A stretch of 64,000 nt of DNA from Bradyrhizobium sp. BRP22 (GTDB taxonomy: Bacteria; Pseudomonadota; Alphaproteobacteria; Rhizobiales; Xanthobacteraceae), in assembly GCF_020194175.1 (NCBI RefSeq), contig NZ_JADYVX010000001.1, positions 1-64,000 on the forward strand, given 5' to 3'. The notes beneath the pieces are model-generated. The model saw nothing but the letters and a program-made list of their open reading frames with translations. It searched no databases and had not been told where the DNA came from. Positions 33,618 through 41,291 of this stretch are shown here, in pieces; position 1 is the first letter of the stretch, and every line of letters starts with the position of its first letter. Made by a program: the position numbers and the translations under genes.

Positions 33618-33639
33618 GAGCCGCGGCATTTCGCGGCTC
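33618..33639 (+). terminator. 8-bp hairpin just after the porin stop
   Basis: GAGCCGCG and CGCGGCTC pair across a 6-nt loop. There is no T-run, so it may stabilise the mRNA 3' end ahead of the stronger terminator at 33693. Confidence 0.45.
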
Positions 33640-33692
33640 TACCAACGTCAACAGAGACCTGCCGCAAACAGATCTTCATGTTGACCTCCAGG

Positions 33693-33720
33693 GACCTCCG
33701 GCGATGCCCCGCCGGAGGTC
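33693..33720 (+). terminator. Rho-independent terminator of porin gene
   Basis: GACCTCCGGCG (33693-33703) and CGCCGGAGGTC (33710-33720) form a perfect 11-bp GC-rich stem with a 6-nt loop, followed by TTT and a T-rich stretch. Confidence 0.85.
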
Positions 33721-33731
33721 TTTCCATTTCA

Positions 33732-33779
33732 CATGACATATTGTTCACGTGACATGGTGTCCGCGCGACATATTGTTCT
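33732..33779. repeat. Three tandem 16-bp repeats (candidate operator)
   Basis: Three head-to-tail 16-mers: CATGACATATTGTTCA (33732), CGTGACATGGTGTCCG (33748) and CGCGACATATTGTTCT (33764), with core GACAT. They follow the porin terminator and lie about 160 bp upstream of a MarR gene. A constant 16-bp period suggests a multimeric regulator site rather than coding sequence. The remaining 155 bp before the gene hold nothing clear. Confidence 0.6.
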
Positions 33780-33935
33780 TGCGCGCGGTTCCGCATTTGC
33801 TCATATTTTATGCAGAACCAGCCGGTGAATTTCGATTTTCGCTCTGGCGTTTCCTAGGGCCGCCGATGCAGCATCCTTCGCCCCTGTCGGTGCTCCGGGC
33901 CGCCTCCGCAAGAGCAGTCGGGAATATCGTCGGTC

Positions 33936-34448
33936 ATGCCCATTATGTCCCGCGAGCATATTGAACCAGCAGAAATGTCCTATCTTGACGGTTCCCTTGG
34001 CTATGCCCTCCATCGGGCTCAACTGGCGGTGTTTGAGGGAATTCTTCAGTGTTTCGCTGAGTCCGAGGTGACGGCTGCCGAATTCCTGGTGCTGGTGGTG
34101 GTGGCCGAGAATCCCGGTATCAACCAGGCCGATCTCGCCAAGAGCCTCGAGGTGGAGCGGCCGAGGATCGTTCCGACTCTCAACAGCCTGGAAAAGCGCG
34201 GGCTGGCCAAGCGGACCCAGGTCGCGGAAGACGCGCGCGTCAGGCAGATCCACCTTACCAAGAGCGGCAATCAGCTCGTGAAGGTCCTGCAACGGCGCGC
34301 CCGCGACCATCAGAAAAGAATCATGGCGCGGCTCGACGAGACCGAGGCAAGGGTGATCCTCTCCTGCCTCTGGAAACTTGCCGGGCGGGAGGAGTGTCCG
34401 GCCGACGAACGCGTCCGTCGCAACGGGGCTCACCTGCGCGGCGTCTGA
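33936..34448 (+). CDS. MarR-family transcriptional regulator
   Basis: 170 residues with MarR helices: TAAEFLVLVVVAENPGINQ, recognition region LAKSLEVERPRIVPTLNSLE, then wing TQVAEDARVRQIHLT. Starts at 33936, 33945 or 33975 are possible; none has a strong ribosome-binding site. The gene stands alone between the porin terminator and the convergent amidohydrolase gene, so self-regulation through the tandem repeats upstream is a reasonable guess. Confidence 0.88.
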   Translation: MPIMSREHIEPAEMSYLDGSLGYALHRAQLAVFEGILQCFAESEVTAAEFLVLVVVAENPGINQADLAKSLEVERPRIVPTLNSLEKRGLAKRTQVAEDARVRQIHLTKSGNQLVKVLQRRARDHQKRIMARLDETEARVILSCLWKLAGREECPADERVRRNGAHLRGV

Positions 34449-34500
34449 GCCTTCGCCGCGAACGTCCTATGAGCCGACGCTCCCACTGCTTGGTTGATGA

Positions 34501-35592
34501 TCACACCTGGACGTTGATCAGCTTCGCCGCCGTGAGGCCGAGGATGCCGGCCTTCTCCTCATCGCTCAGCGACGTGCATGCGAAGATGTGGTCGACCGGC
34601 TGCAACTGCCACGGATAGGGATAGTCGCTGCCAAGCACGAGCTGGGATGCGCCGACCTGCGCGACCAGGTGCCTGATGGCTTCCGGCGTGAACACCAGCG
34701 AATCGAAATAGATCTGTTTGAGATATTCGGTCGGCCGCTTCTTCAGCTTGATGTCGGGATTGCAATTGGCCGGGCTGACCAGGCAGGCATGATCCGCGCG
34801 ATCGGCGTAAGACGGCAGATAGCCGCCACCATGTGCGGCGATGATCTTGAGGCCGGGGAAGCGGTCGAACGTGCCTTCAAAGATCAGGTGCGCCAGCGCA
34901 ATGCTGGTCTCGGTCGGAAAGGCCACGAGATTGGAGAGCCAGCCGTTGCCGGCAAGAAGCTTGTTCAATTCCGCTATTCCCTGCGGATGGATGAACAGCG
35001 GCACGCCAAGCTCTTCGGCCTTGGCCCAGACCGGGTGAAACTTGGGATCGGAAAACGGCATGCCCTCGACCATGCCGCCGATCGCCGCGCCCTTCAGTCC
35101 CTGCTTCTTGACGGCCGTCTCCAATTCCTTCACGGCGAGATCGGGCGCCTGCAGCGTCAGCGAGGCGAAGGCCGCAAAGCGATCTGGCTTGGACGCACAA
35201 AGCTCGGCGAGCTTTTCATTCTGGATCTGCACGATCGAACGTGCGAGCTCACGATCCCGGCCATACCAGAACGGATTGATCGATAGCACCTCCATGTCGA
35301 CGGCTTGCGCGTCCATCGCCGCCAGCCGCCGATCGAGATTGATGAAAGCTTCTTCGGCACCGCGCACAGGAGGGACCTGCGTCTTGCCGGCATCGTTGCC
35401 CAGCAGCGCGCCGGCTTCCCGGATCTGACAATGCGCATGAATGTCGATGGTCTTCACGCGCTTGCCGTTGACACTGACCGGCAGTGTTTGCCGCGTCGGT
35501 TGCTGAGCGTGCGCACTCCGCAACAGGCCGCAACTGCAGAACATGACGCTGACGGCAGCGCCGCCCTTCAAGAAGTTCCGACGGTTGGTCAC
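34501..35592 (-). CDS. Exported amidohydrolase (ACMSD-like family)
   Basis: About 363 residues from a GTG at 35592 with GGGAGG six bases upstream. It begins with a Tat-like signal (TNRRNFLKGGAAVSVMF). The metal-dependent amidohydrolase-2 fold shows DIHAHCQ (about residue 52), HPQG, HGGGYLP and GSDYPYPW, the ligand positions of the ACMSD/gamma-resorcylate decarboxylase group. It could be a decarboxylase or hydrolase of an aromatic or lactone compound, exported as a folded enzyme. It lies at the end of the leftward catabolic cluster 38.4-34.5 kb. Confidence 0.85.
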   Translation of the reverse strand: MTNRRNFLKGGAAVSVMFCSCGLLRSAHAQQPTRQTLPVSVNGKRVKTIDIHAHCQIREAGALLGNDAGKTQVPPVRGAEEAFINLDRRLAAMDAQAVDMEVLSINPFWYGRDRELARSIVQIQNEKLAELCASKPDRFAAFASLTLQAPDLAVKELETAVKKQGLKGAAIGGMVEGMPFSDPKFHPVWAKAEELGVPLFIHPQGIAELNKLLAGNGWLSNLVAFPTETSIALAHLIFEGTFDRFPGLKIIAAHGGGYLPSYADRADHACLVSPANCNPDIKLKKRPTEYLKQIYFDSLVFTPEAIRHLVAQVGASQLVLGSDYPYPWQLQPVDHIFACTSLSDEEKAGILGLTAAKLINVQV

Positions 35593-35699
35593 GAGGTTCC
35601 TCCCAGTTTTATTTTTTGAGGCGCGCAAGGTAAGGTAGAGGAGGCGGTCTCAGCAAGGCGACGGCTGCGCGCCACACACAATGCAACCACGGCAATTTT

Positions 35700-36575
35700 T
35701 CAGAGGTGCTTCTCGAAGAACGTGTCCGGATATGGATCGTCGTTGAAGCGCTCGATCTCGTTCCAGCCGCTGCTGCGGTAAAGCTGCTGCGCCTCGGGCA
35801 GCGCGCTGTTCGTATCGAGACGAAGGATCTTGATGGACAGCTCGCGGGCGACGTCCTCGGCGGCCTTCATCAGACGACGTGCGAGGCCAAGACCGCGCGC
35901 CGAGGGCGCGACCCACAGCCGCTTGATTTCCGCGATCTCGCCGCCACCCCCCTTCAATCCGACGCAACCGATCGGCAGGCCATCCGACTTCGCGACCAGG
36001 AATGCGCCGCGCGGGCGGACCATGTCCACAGCCTCCGGATCGCGCGACAGCGAGACGTCAAACCCGCTCTCGAAGCGGCGCGCGAGTTCGGCATAATATT
36101 CGCCGAGGCAATATTGGGCGTCGTCGCGTCGCGGGTCCATTTCCTCAAGTACGATGCGGCTATGGCCGAGTGCAGAAGCGACAAGGTCCATTGCGCGCAG
36201 CAGTTCTTCCGGACGGGCGTGGCGGGCCAGGAAGTCTTTGGCCTGCGCGTTGGAGAGCGCTTCATAGGCGCGGAATTCGGAACGGCCGGCCTTGGTCAAT
36301 CGAACAATGCGGCGACGCGCGTCCTCCGGATGCGGCACGGTCTCGATCAGGCCTTCGTCTTCCAGGCCGCGCAGCAGGCGGCTCATCAGGCCTGAATCGA
36401 GGCCGAGATATTCGCGGATCGCCGCGACATCCGATTGCCCATGCCCGATCGCGTTGAGCACGCGGGCGGTGCCAAGCGGCCGGCCACGCCCGAGAAAGGA
36501 CGTGTCGAGGGCGCCGACCTCGGAGGTGACGGCACGGTTGAAGCGGCGAACACGGGCGATGGCGTCGAGCGGCAT
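35700..36575 (-). CDS. MarR-GNAT fusion protein
   Basis: A 291-residue bifunctional protein. The N-terminal MarR winged helix spans about residues 1-140 (VAAIREYLGLDSGLMSRLL split from RGLEDEGLIETVPHPEDARRR). A C-terminal GNAT acetyltransferase covers about 150-291, with acetyl-CoA motif RLWVAPSARGLGLARRLM. The acetylated target is unknown. A perfect 16-bp palindrome five bases before the ATG implies autorepression. Confidence 0.92.
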   Translation of the reverse strand: MPLDAIARVRRFNRAVTSEVGALDTSFLGRGRPLGTARVLNAIGHGQSDVAAIREYLGLDSGLMSRLLRGLEDEGLIETVPHPEDARRRIVRLTKAGRSEFRAYEALSNAQAKDFLARHARPEELLRAMDLVASALGHSRIVLEEMDPRRDDAQYCLGEYYAELARRFESGFDVSLSRDPEAVDMVRPRGAFLVAKSDGLPIGCVGLKGGGGEIAEIKRLWVAPSARGLGLARRLMKAAEDVARELSIKILRLDTNSALPEAQQLYRSSGWNEIERFNDDPYPDTFFEKHL

Positions 36576-36579
36576 AATC

Positions 36580-36595
36580 TCTGACTTTAGTCAGA
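36580..36595. promoter_or_regulatory. Perfect palindrome, MarR-GNAT operator
   Basis: TCTGACTTTAGTCAGA is a fully symmetric 16-bp site ending five bases upstream of the MarR-GNAT start codon (ATG at 36575, minus strand). It would cover the ribosome-binding or core promoter region, a classical autoregulation position. Confidence 0.7.
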
Positions 36596-36641
36596 TAAAT
36601 GCCCCTGTCAATCGACGGGATTTTCTCACCGTTCGGCGCGG

Positions 36642-37652
36642 CTACACCGGCTTTATGCCGGCCCTTGCAATGACGTCGCGCCATTTCGGGATTTCATCCT
36701 CGATGCGCTTCTTCATGCCTTCGGGTCCGTTGGCGATGATTTCGAAGCCATCATTGCGCAACTGCTCGGCAATTTTCGCCGTCTTCAGGATTGCGATCGA
36801 CCTGGCCGAAAGCAGTTCGATGACGGCCGGCGGCGTTTTTGCAGGCGCAAGAAAACCCTGAAACGTGTCCGAGATGAAGTCCGTGTAGCCAAGCTCGACC
36901 ATGGTCGGAACGTCGGGCAAATCGAACCAGCGATGCGCGCCGGTTACCGCGAGCGCCTTTAGCGCGCCCGACTTGATATGCGGATGCGCCGGCGGCAGCG
37001 CCGCCAAAGCGACCTGCGTGGTTCCGGCAAGGATCGCCTGGATCGCGGGGCCCGCGCCGGAGAACGGCACGTGGGTCAGATTGGCCTCGCAGGCGATCTT
37101 GAAAAGTTCGCCTGACAGATGCGGCGTCGTTCCGATACCAGGGCTGGCATAGTTCAGTTCGTTCGGATTGGCCTTGGCACGCGAGACGAGATCGGCGACC
37201 GTATTCACGCCGAGATCGGGCGCCGCCAGAATCACGTTTGGCGAGGTACCGAGTTCGGCGATGGGCGCGAAATCCCTGTACGGATCATATGGGATTTTGG
37301 CGTAAAGCCCGGGATTGACGACATAGGCGCTCGAGGTGACCAGCAGCGTATAGCCGTCAGCCTCCGCATGTGCGGCAACGCCGATGCCGATATTGCCGCC
37401 CGCACCGGGACGGTTCTCGACCACCGCCGTGCCGCCGATCGCCTGGCCCAGATGCGTTGCGAGCACGCGTGCGATGATGTCGGTCGGCCCCGCCGGCGCA
37501 AACGGCACGATGATCTTAATCGGGCGATCGGGATAGGTCCCTGCGCTCGACGGTCCCGACGTGAGGCTTGCGCCTGCCATCAGGCCGATCAACGTTCCAC
37601 CGGCGCGCAGGATCTCCCGGCGCGACCGGTGTTGATGTTTCCTCTCCTGCAT
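36642..37652 (-). CDS. Bug/TctC-type periplasmic solute receptor
   Basis: Substrate-binding protein of tripartite tricarboxylate-type transporters (336 residues). It has an N-terminal export signal (about 1-36) and then the family hallmarks YPDRPIKIIVPFAPAGPTDI, VVENRPGAGGNIG, LNYASPGIGTTPHL and DVPTMVELGY. It binds a carboxylate in the periplasm. No TctA/TctB membrane genes are nearby, as is common for orphan Bug proteins. It lies 45 bp downstream of the cyclase gene in the same direction. Confidence 0.93.
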   Translation of the reverse strand: MQERKHQHRSRREILRAGGTLIGLMAGASLTSGPSSAGTYPDRPIKIIVPFAPAGPTDIIARVLATHLGQAIGGTAVVENRPGAGGNIGIGVAAHAEADGYTLLVTSSAYVVNPGLYAKIPYDPYRDFAPIAELGTSPNVILAAPDLGVNTVADLVSRAKANPNELNYASPGIGTTPHLSGELFKIACEANLTHVPFSGAGPAIQAILAGTTQVALAALPPAHPHIKSGALKALAVTGAHRWFDLPDVPTMVELGYTDFISDTFQGFLAPAKTPPAVIELLSARSIAILKTAKIAEQLRNDGFEIIANGPEGMKKRIEDEIPKWRDVIARAGIKPV

Positions 37653-37697
37653 TTTTTCTTTTCCTGTCTGTCCCTAAAGCGGGATGCTCAAAACGCT

Positions 37698-38384
37698 CTA
37701 CATGTCGAACACCGCGACGGCGCGGATCGGCGAAGCCGTGCCCTCGCGCCACTTCATCGGCAGGCCGATGAAAGTGAACTGTCCCTTGCCGAGCAGCGCT
37801 TCCAGATTGCAAAGGCTTTCGATGTGGGTGATGTCCAGATCGAGGCATGCCTTGTGCACCAGCAGATTGACGTCGCTGTCAGGTCCTGGGCGCATTGAAT
37901 CGATGCCAAAATGCACGATGCCCTGGCCGGCGAGCCACTCGGTGGCGGCGACGTTCACGCCGGGATTGTCGGTCGAATAGGCCTTGCGCGGAAAGGTGCG
38001 TTCGTGATGGCCCGTGCATAGCAGCACCGTGCCACCTTTCGGCACGCCGACCCCGGCTTGCTTCACGGCGGATTCCAGATCGGCGGGCGAAATCTCGGCG
38101 CGCGGCGCGATGTGCCGCAGATCGAGGCAGATGCCTGGCACGATGCATTTTTCCAGCGGATATTGGTCGATCGATATGCCGCGCGGGCCGAAATGCCGCG
38201 GCGCGTCAATATGGGTTCCACCATGATCGGCCATCGAGATGAACATCGACGACAACCCGTACACATTCCCGGACTCTGCCAGGGCCTCGTCATGGTTCTT
38301 CCACATACCATGGATGATCGGCGGATGGCCAGGATAGCTCGGCGTGCGATGGTAGAGCTCGCGGCTGAGGTCGACGATTTTCAT
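37698..38384 (-). CDS. Cyclase family (kynurenine-formamidase-like) metal hydrolase
   Basis: About 228 residues from the ATG at 38384 (GGAAGGTG upstream). The family signature HGGTHIDAPRHFGPRG near residue 65 provides the metal-binding HxxxDxPxxH, and a later CTGHHE is also typical. Members hydrolyse N-formylkynurenine, cyclic amides or related compounds. Its position before a Bug receptor gene suggests that it processes an imported carboxylate or amide. The true substrate is not determined by sequence. Confidence 0.9.
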   Translation of the reverse strand: MKIVDLSRELYHRTPSYPGHPPIIHGMWKNHDEALAESGNVYGLSSMFISMADHGGTHIDAPRHFGPRGISIDQYPLEKCIVPGICLDLRHIAPRAEISPADLESAVKQAGVGVPKGGTVLLCTGHHERTFPRKAYSTDNPGVNVAATEWLAGQGIVHFGIDSMRPGPDSDVNLLVHKACLDLDITHIESLCNLEALLGKGQFTFIGLPMKWREGTASPIRAVAVFDM

Positions 38385-38474
38385 GAGGTGCACCTTCCCG
38401 GATAGGACTGCCGCCATCAACGCGTCATTACAATGCGAACGAATCGGCGGGCTCGCGCGGCGTTAACCTCATCC

Positions 38475-38491
38475 GTTTACAATCCGTAAAC
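38475..38491. promoter_or_regulatory. Inverted repeat GTTTAC-N5-GTAAAC
   Basis: A perfect 6+6 dyad directly upstream of the hairpin at 38489. It could be an operator for the short gene at 38528 or part of the divergent control region for the cyclase operon starting at 38384. Confidence 0.4.
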
Positions 38492-38524
38492 ACCTCCAGG
38501 CGCAGCCTTCGCGCCGGAGGTGTT
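38489..38524 (+). promoter_or_regulatory. Hairpin that encloses the Shine-Dalgarno site
   Basis: AACACCTCC-a-GGCGC (38489-38503) pairs with GCGCC-GGAGGTGTT (38511-38524) over a 7-nt loop, giving 14 base pairs with one bulged A. The Shine-Dalgarno GGAGGTG (38516-38522) lies entirely in the 3' arm, and an ATG follows at 38528. There is no T-run, so a translation-masking hairpin is more likely than a terminator. Confidence 0.5.
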
Positions 38525-38527
38525 GCG

Positions 38528-38695
38528 ATGCTCATCTACCCCGTACCGGTCGAGGTGACGAAGGCGAGGATTCAGCTGCTCGCCTATCAAATGGAAAAGG
38601 CCCCGCCTCGTATCATCAACGAAGCCGTCCTCGACGTCTTCGCGGCCAAGAACAAGGTCGAGCGCGACTCTGTCGCTGTCGACATCAAGGCGTAG
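38528..38695 (+). CDS. Small hypothetical protein (55 residues)
   Basis: An open frame with a near-ideal Shine-Dalgarno (GGAGGTG, five bases from the ATG), encoding a mixed-charge, probably helical peptide: VTKARIQLLAYQMEKAPP, then IINEAVLDVFAAKNKVERD. No family is recognised. Its ribosome-binding site is buried in a hairpin, so translation may be conditional. The balanced composition supports coding, but with 55 codons chance cannot be excluded. Confidence 0.45.
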   Translation: MLIYPVPVEVTKARIQLLAYQMEKAPPRIINEAVLDVFAAKNKVERDSVAVDIKA

Positions 38696-38875
38696 AACGT
38701 GCTGACGTCGGCCTGCCGCTTGTGATGAGAAAAAGCTGGCCGCCTATGTAGCGCCATGCTGCCCCGCACTATCGCTGCGGAACAACGGCGGTGGACCTAT
38801 CGGAGCGCTCGGGCGTTGACGGCACGCCATCCCGGTGATGGCGATGCTGTCGACTGGCCAGCGAGGTCAAGCCAA

Positions 38876-39265
38876 ATGATGCGGCAGTTGATCGTGACGC
38901 TCAGCGGAATGCTCCTGCTGGCGTCGTCTGCTTTTGAACGGGCAGCCGCACAGGGCGCGGACGTGTCGGGACAGCAGTTGTTCAACAATGCCTGCCGCAC
39001 CTGCCACACCGTCAAGGAGGGCGACAATCGCGTCGGCCCTCATCTGCACAACATCATCGGCCGCAAGGCCGGTTCGTTGCCGAATTATCGCTACTCCGAG
39101 GCGATGCAATCCGCTGATTTCGCGTGGGACGAAGACAAGCTCGGACGCTTCATCGAAAATCCGGAGGCGCTGGTGCCGGGTAACGGCATGACGCCCTATA
39201 CCGGAGTCCGGTCCGCCGAGGACAAGGCGAAGATCATCGCTTTCCTGAAGTCGTCCGGCCAGTGA
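38876..39265 (+). CDS. Class I cytochrome c (c2/c550-like)
   Basis: A periplasmic electron carrier of about 129 residues. A Sec signal peptide (MMRQLIVTLSGMLLLASSA) is followed by one heme motif CRTCH and the distal methionine region VPGNGMTPYTGV, then the C-terminal helix KAKIIAFLKS. The ATG at 38876 is chosen for its GAGG site and because it starts the signal peptide; the frame is open upstream to 38756. Confidence 0.9.
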   Translation: MMRQLIVTLSGMLLLASSAFERAAAQGADVSGQQLFNNACRTCHTVKEGDNRVGPHLHNIIGRKAGSLPNYRYSEAMQSADFAWDEDKLGRFIENPEALVPGNGMTPYTGVRSAEDKAKIIAFLKSSGQ

Positions 39266-39298
39266 GTCGCCCGATTTCCCAATCGCGTAAGCCGATGT

Positions 39299-40477
39299 TC
39301 ACTGCGTCGGCACGACAAAGATCTGGCCGGGATAGATCCGGTTGGGATTGCGGATCTGCTCCTTGTTCGCCCGGTAGATGACGGCATAGCGCTGGCCCGC
39401 GCCGAACGCGCGCTGGCTGATGCGCCAGAGGCTGTCACCGCGGGAGACGGTCGCGGTCGTGATCTTCGGCACCACCACGGCGGAGGGCGAGCCCTTGTCG
39501 GCCGGAATGGTCGTCTCGGCGGCGGCGAGTTGCGGATTGGTCGCGGCGGCTTCCGAAGGCTTGGCCTGCGCCGGCAGCGAGGCGGTTGTCAGCGTGTCCG
39601 GAACGTTGAACGGCACCTCGGCGCGCGCGCGGACCGCGCCGGAAGCGGGCTCCACCTCATCGAGCCTGATCCGGTAGTTACCTGCCGTCACGCCGGCATT
39701 GATCGCGACAGAGAGGCGTCCGTTGTCGTCAGCGGTCACGGCGGTGACAAAGCTGTCGTTGAGATAGAGCCTCACCGCAGCGCGGGGGCGTGCGCGGCCG
39801 CTGACACGGAGCTTTCCGCCCGGCTCGGTCTCAACCGCTTCCACCACGATCATGCGCTCCGCGCCAGCCGCCGCGGCGGGAGCCTCTGACAACACCTGCA
39901 CGGGCTTATCCGGTGCGATCAGCGCCACGATCGGCTGCTCCTTCGCGGCAGGCTCCAGCGCCACCGCGACGCTCTGCTTGGACGCGATCTCCTTGCCGTC
40001 GGGCCGCTTGACGCGCAGGGTCAGATCGTAGTTCCCCGGCGGGAGCGGACGCGGGACCATGGCGAACTGTCCCGACTGATCGGCGACGATGTGATCATGC
40101 AGCTCGCCGTTGCGCAGCAGCTCCACGATCGCGCCCGGTGTCGCCCGGCCCGCGACCACGGCTTCGCCTGTCGGCTCGATGCGGACGACGTCGAACTCCG
40201 GCGTGCCATCGCTGCCGGCGGGCGCCGGAGGCAGTCCGGTAAGCGCGGTTGCGAGATTCGCGGCCTCCGATTGCAGGGTCGACAGAGCGGATGATGATGG
40301 AGCCTGATCGCGCTTGCCTGGTCCCGGGTCCGTGGCTGTCGTGGCGGATTTGGTGTCGACGCGGCGGGTCTGCTGCGCGGCAGGAAGAAGGAAGAAGAGC
40401 GCGGCGACGCCGGCGACGGCAAGTGCCAGGATCGGCACGACCATTCGGCTTATCAACGTGGCGCTCATGATGTTCAT
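39299..40477 (-). CDS. LysM-domain cell-envelope protein
   Basis: About 392 residues. An N-terminal membrane anchor (VVPILALAVAGVAALFFLL) is followed by an Ala/Pro-rich region and repeated Ig-like beta domains (VVRIEPTGEAVVAGRATPG; VVEAVETEPGGKLRVSGRA). A C-terminal LysM domain (VSRGDSLWRISQRAFGAG ... YPGQIFVV) binds peptidoglycan. Similar Bradyrhizobium and Rhodopseudomonas proteins are single-copy envelope factors of unknown role. The ATG at 40477 or 40468 is the likely start; the frame extends to 40552. Confidence 0.85.
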   Translation of the reverse strand: MNIMSATLISRMVVPILALAVAGVAALFFLLPAAQQTRRVDTKSATTATDPGPGKRDQAPSSSALSTLQSEAANLATALTGLPPAPAGSDGTPEFDVVRIEPTGEAVVAGRATPGAIVELLRNGELHDHIVADQSGQFAMVPRPLPPGNYDLTLRVKRPDGKEIASKQSVAVALEPAAKEQPIVALIAPDKPVQVLSEAPAAAAGAERMIVVEAVETEPGGKLRVSGRARPRAAVRLYLNDSFVTAVTADDNGRLSVAINAGVTAGNYRIRLDEVEPASGAVRARAEVPFNVPDTLTTASLPAQAKPSEAAATNPQLAAAETTIPADKGSPSAVVVPKITTATVSRGDSLWRISQRAFGAGQRYAVIYRANKEQIRNPNRIYPGQIFVVPTQ

Positions 40478-40622
40478 CCGTTTGCCCGAATCGCTTGATG
40501 GCGCAAGGCGCAGAATTTCGGGAACAGTGCTCCGATCTGTTCTGTCCATCAAGTAGACTTCAGGCAGCCAGTAGTTTTGCGGATTGGTCAGTCAGGCTGA
40601 CCTAACGGGGTGTCGTTGGTCG

Positions 40623-41291
40623 TCAATGCCAGCCCGCCAGATTGATCGTGAGGGCGACGGCCCCCACCAGCACCAGGCTCAGCGCCCAGACGGTGTCCAG
40701 ATTGAACCAGCTCTGCGCCACGAACCTCACGCCGAGATAGCGGTAGACCAGCCACGCCAGGCATCCGCCGGCGGTGATCATGGCTGCGGTGTGGACCAGG
40801 GCGACGAGCAACGCCATCGCGAGGTTCTGGTTGACGACGCCTGCGGCCGCCGCGTGGCCGTCATGGATGCCAGGGGGCTGGCAGAGCCCGAGATAGAACG
40901 GCAGGATCATCAGCCCGGCGCCATGGGCGATCGCGACTGCGAACGACCACAGGCCGAGTTGCGTCGGCGGTATCCGCGCCAGCGCGCGGGGATGGCGGGG
41001 GTTGAGCAATCGCGCCAGGCCAAAGGCGATGACGAGCAGGCTGGCGCCGGCCTGTATCTGGCGCTGCCATTCGACCAGCACCATCAGCAGCGCGAACGGC
41101 AGCAGCACCAGCAGCATCGCCAAGAGATGGCCGACCGACAGCGGCAACAGCGCGCCAAAGAGTGCGCGCGGGGATTTCTCCATCAGGCCCGCGGCGACCG
41201 CGAGCGGCCAGCCCATGCCGGGATTGATCCCGTGATAGAGGCCGCTCGCGACGATCCCAAGCCAGAGGGCTGCCGAACCTGCTTCGCTCAA
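40623..41291 (-). CDS. Polytopic membrane protein coupled to SBP56 gene
   Basis: A 222-residue integral membrane protein with six or seven predicted helices and histidines in or near helices (GLYHGINPGMGW, LSVGHLLAM, IAHGAGLMI, IHDGHAAAAG). The pattern recalls NicO/RcnA or UreH-type metal transporters, but no family is assigned with confidence. Its ATG overlaps the stop of the SBP56 gene (ATGA), so the two proteins are translationally coupled and probably act together. Confidence 0.75.
   Translation of the reverse strand: MSEAGSAALWLGIVASGLYHGINPGMGWPLAVAAGLMEKSPRALFGALLPLSVGHLLAMLLVLLPFALLMVLVEWQRQIQAGASLLVIAFGLARLLNPRHPRALARIPPTQLGLWSFAVAIAHGAGLMILPFYLGLCQPPGIHDGHAAAAGVVNQNLAMALLVALVHTAAMITAGGCLAWLVYRYLGVRFVAQSWFNLDTVWALSLVLVGAVALTINLAGWH

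Noticed and set aside
32009..33796. 595-codon open frame on the minus strand across the porin gene.
   Set aside because: Antisense shadow of a well-supported porin; Arg/Gly/Val-rich composition without domains.
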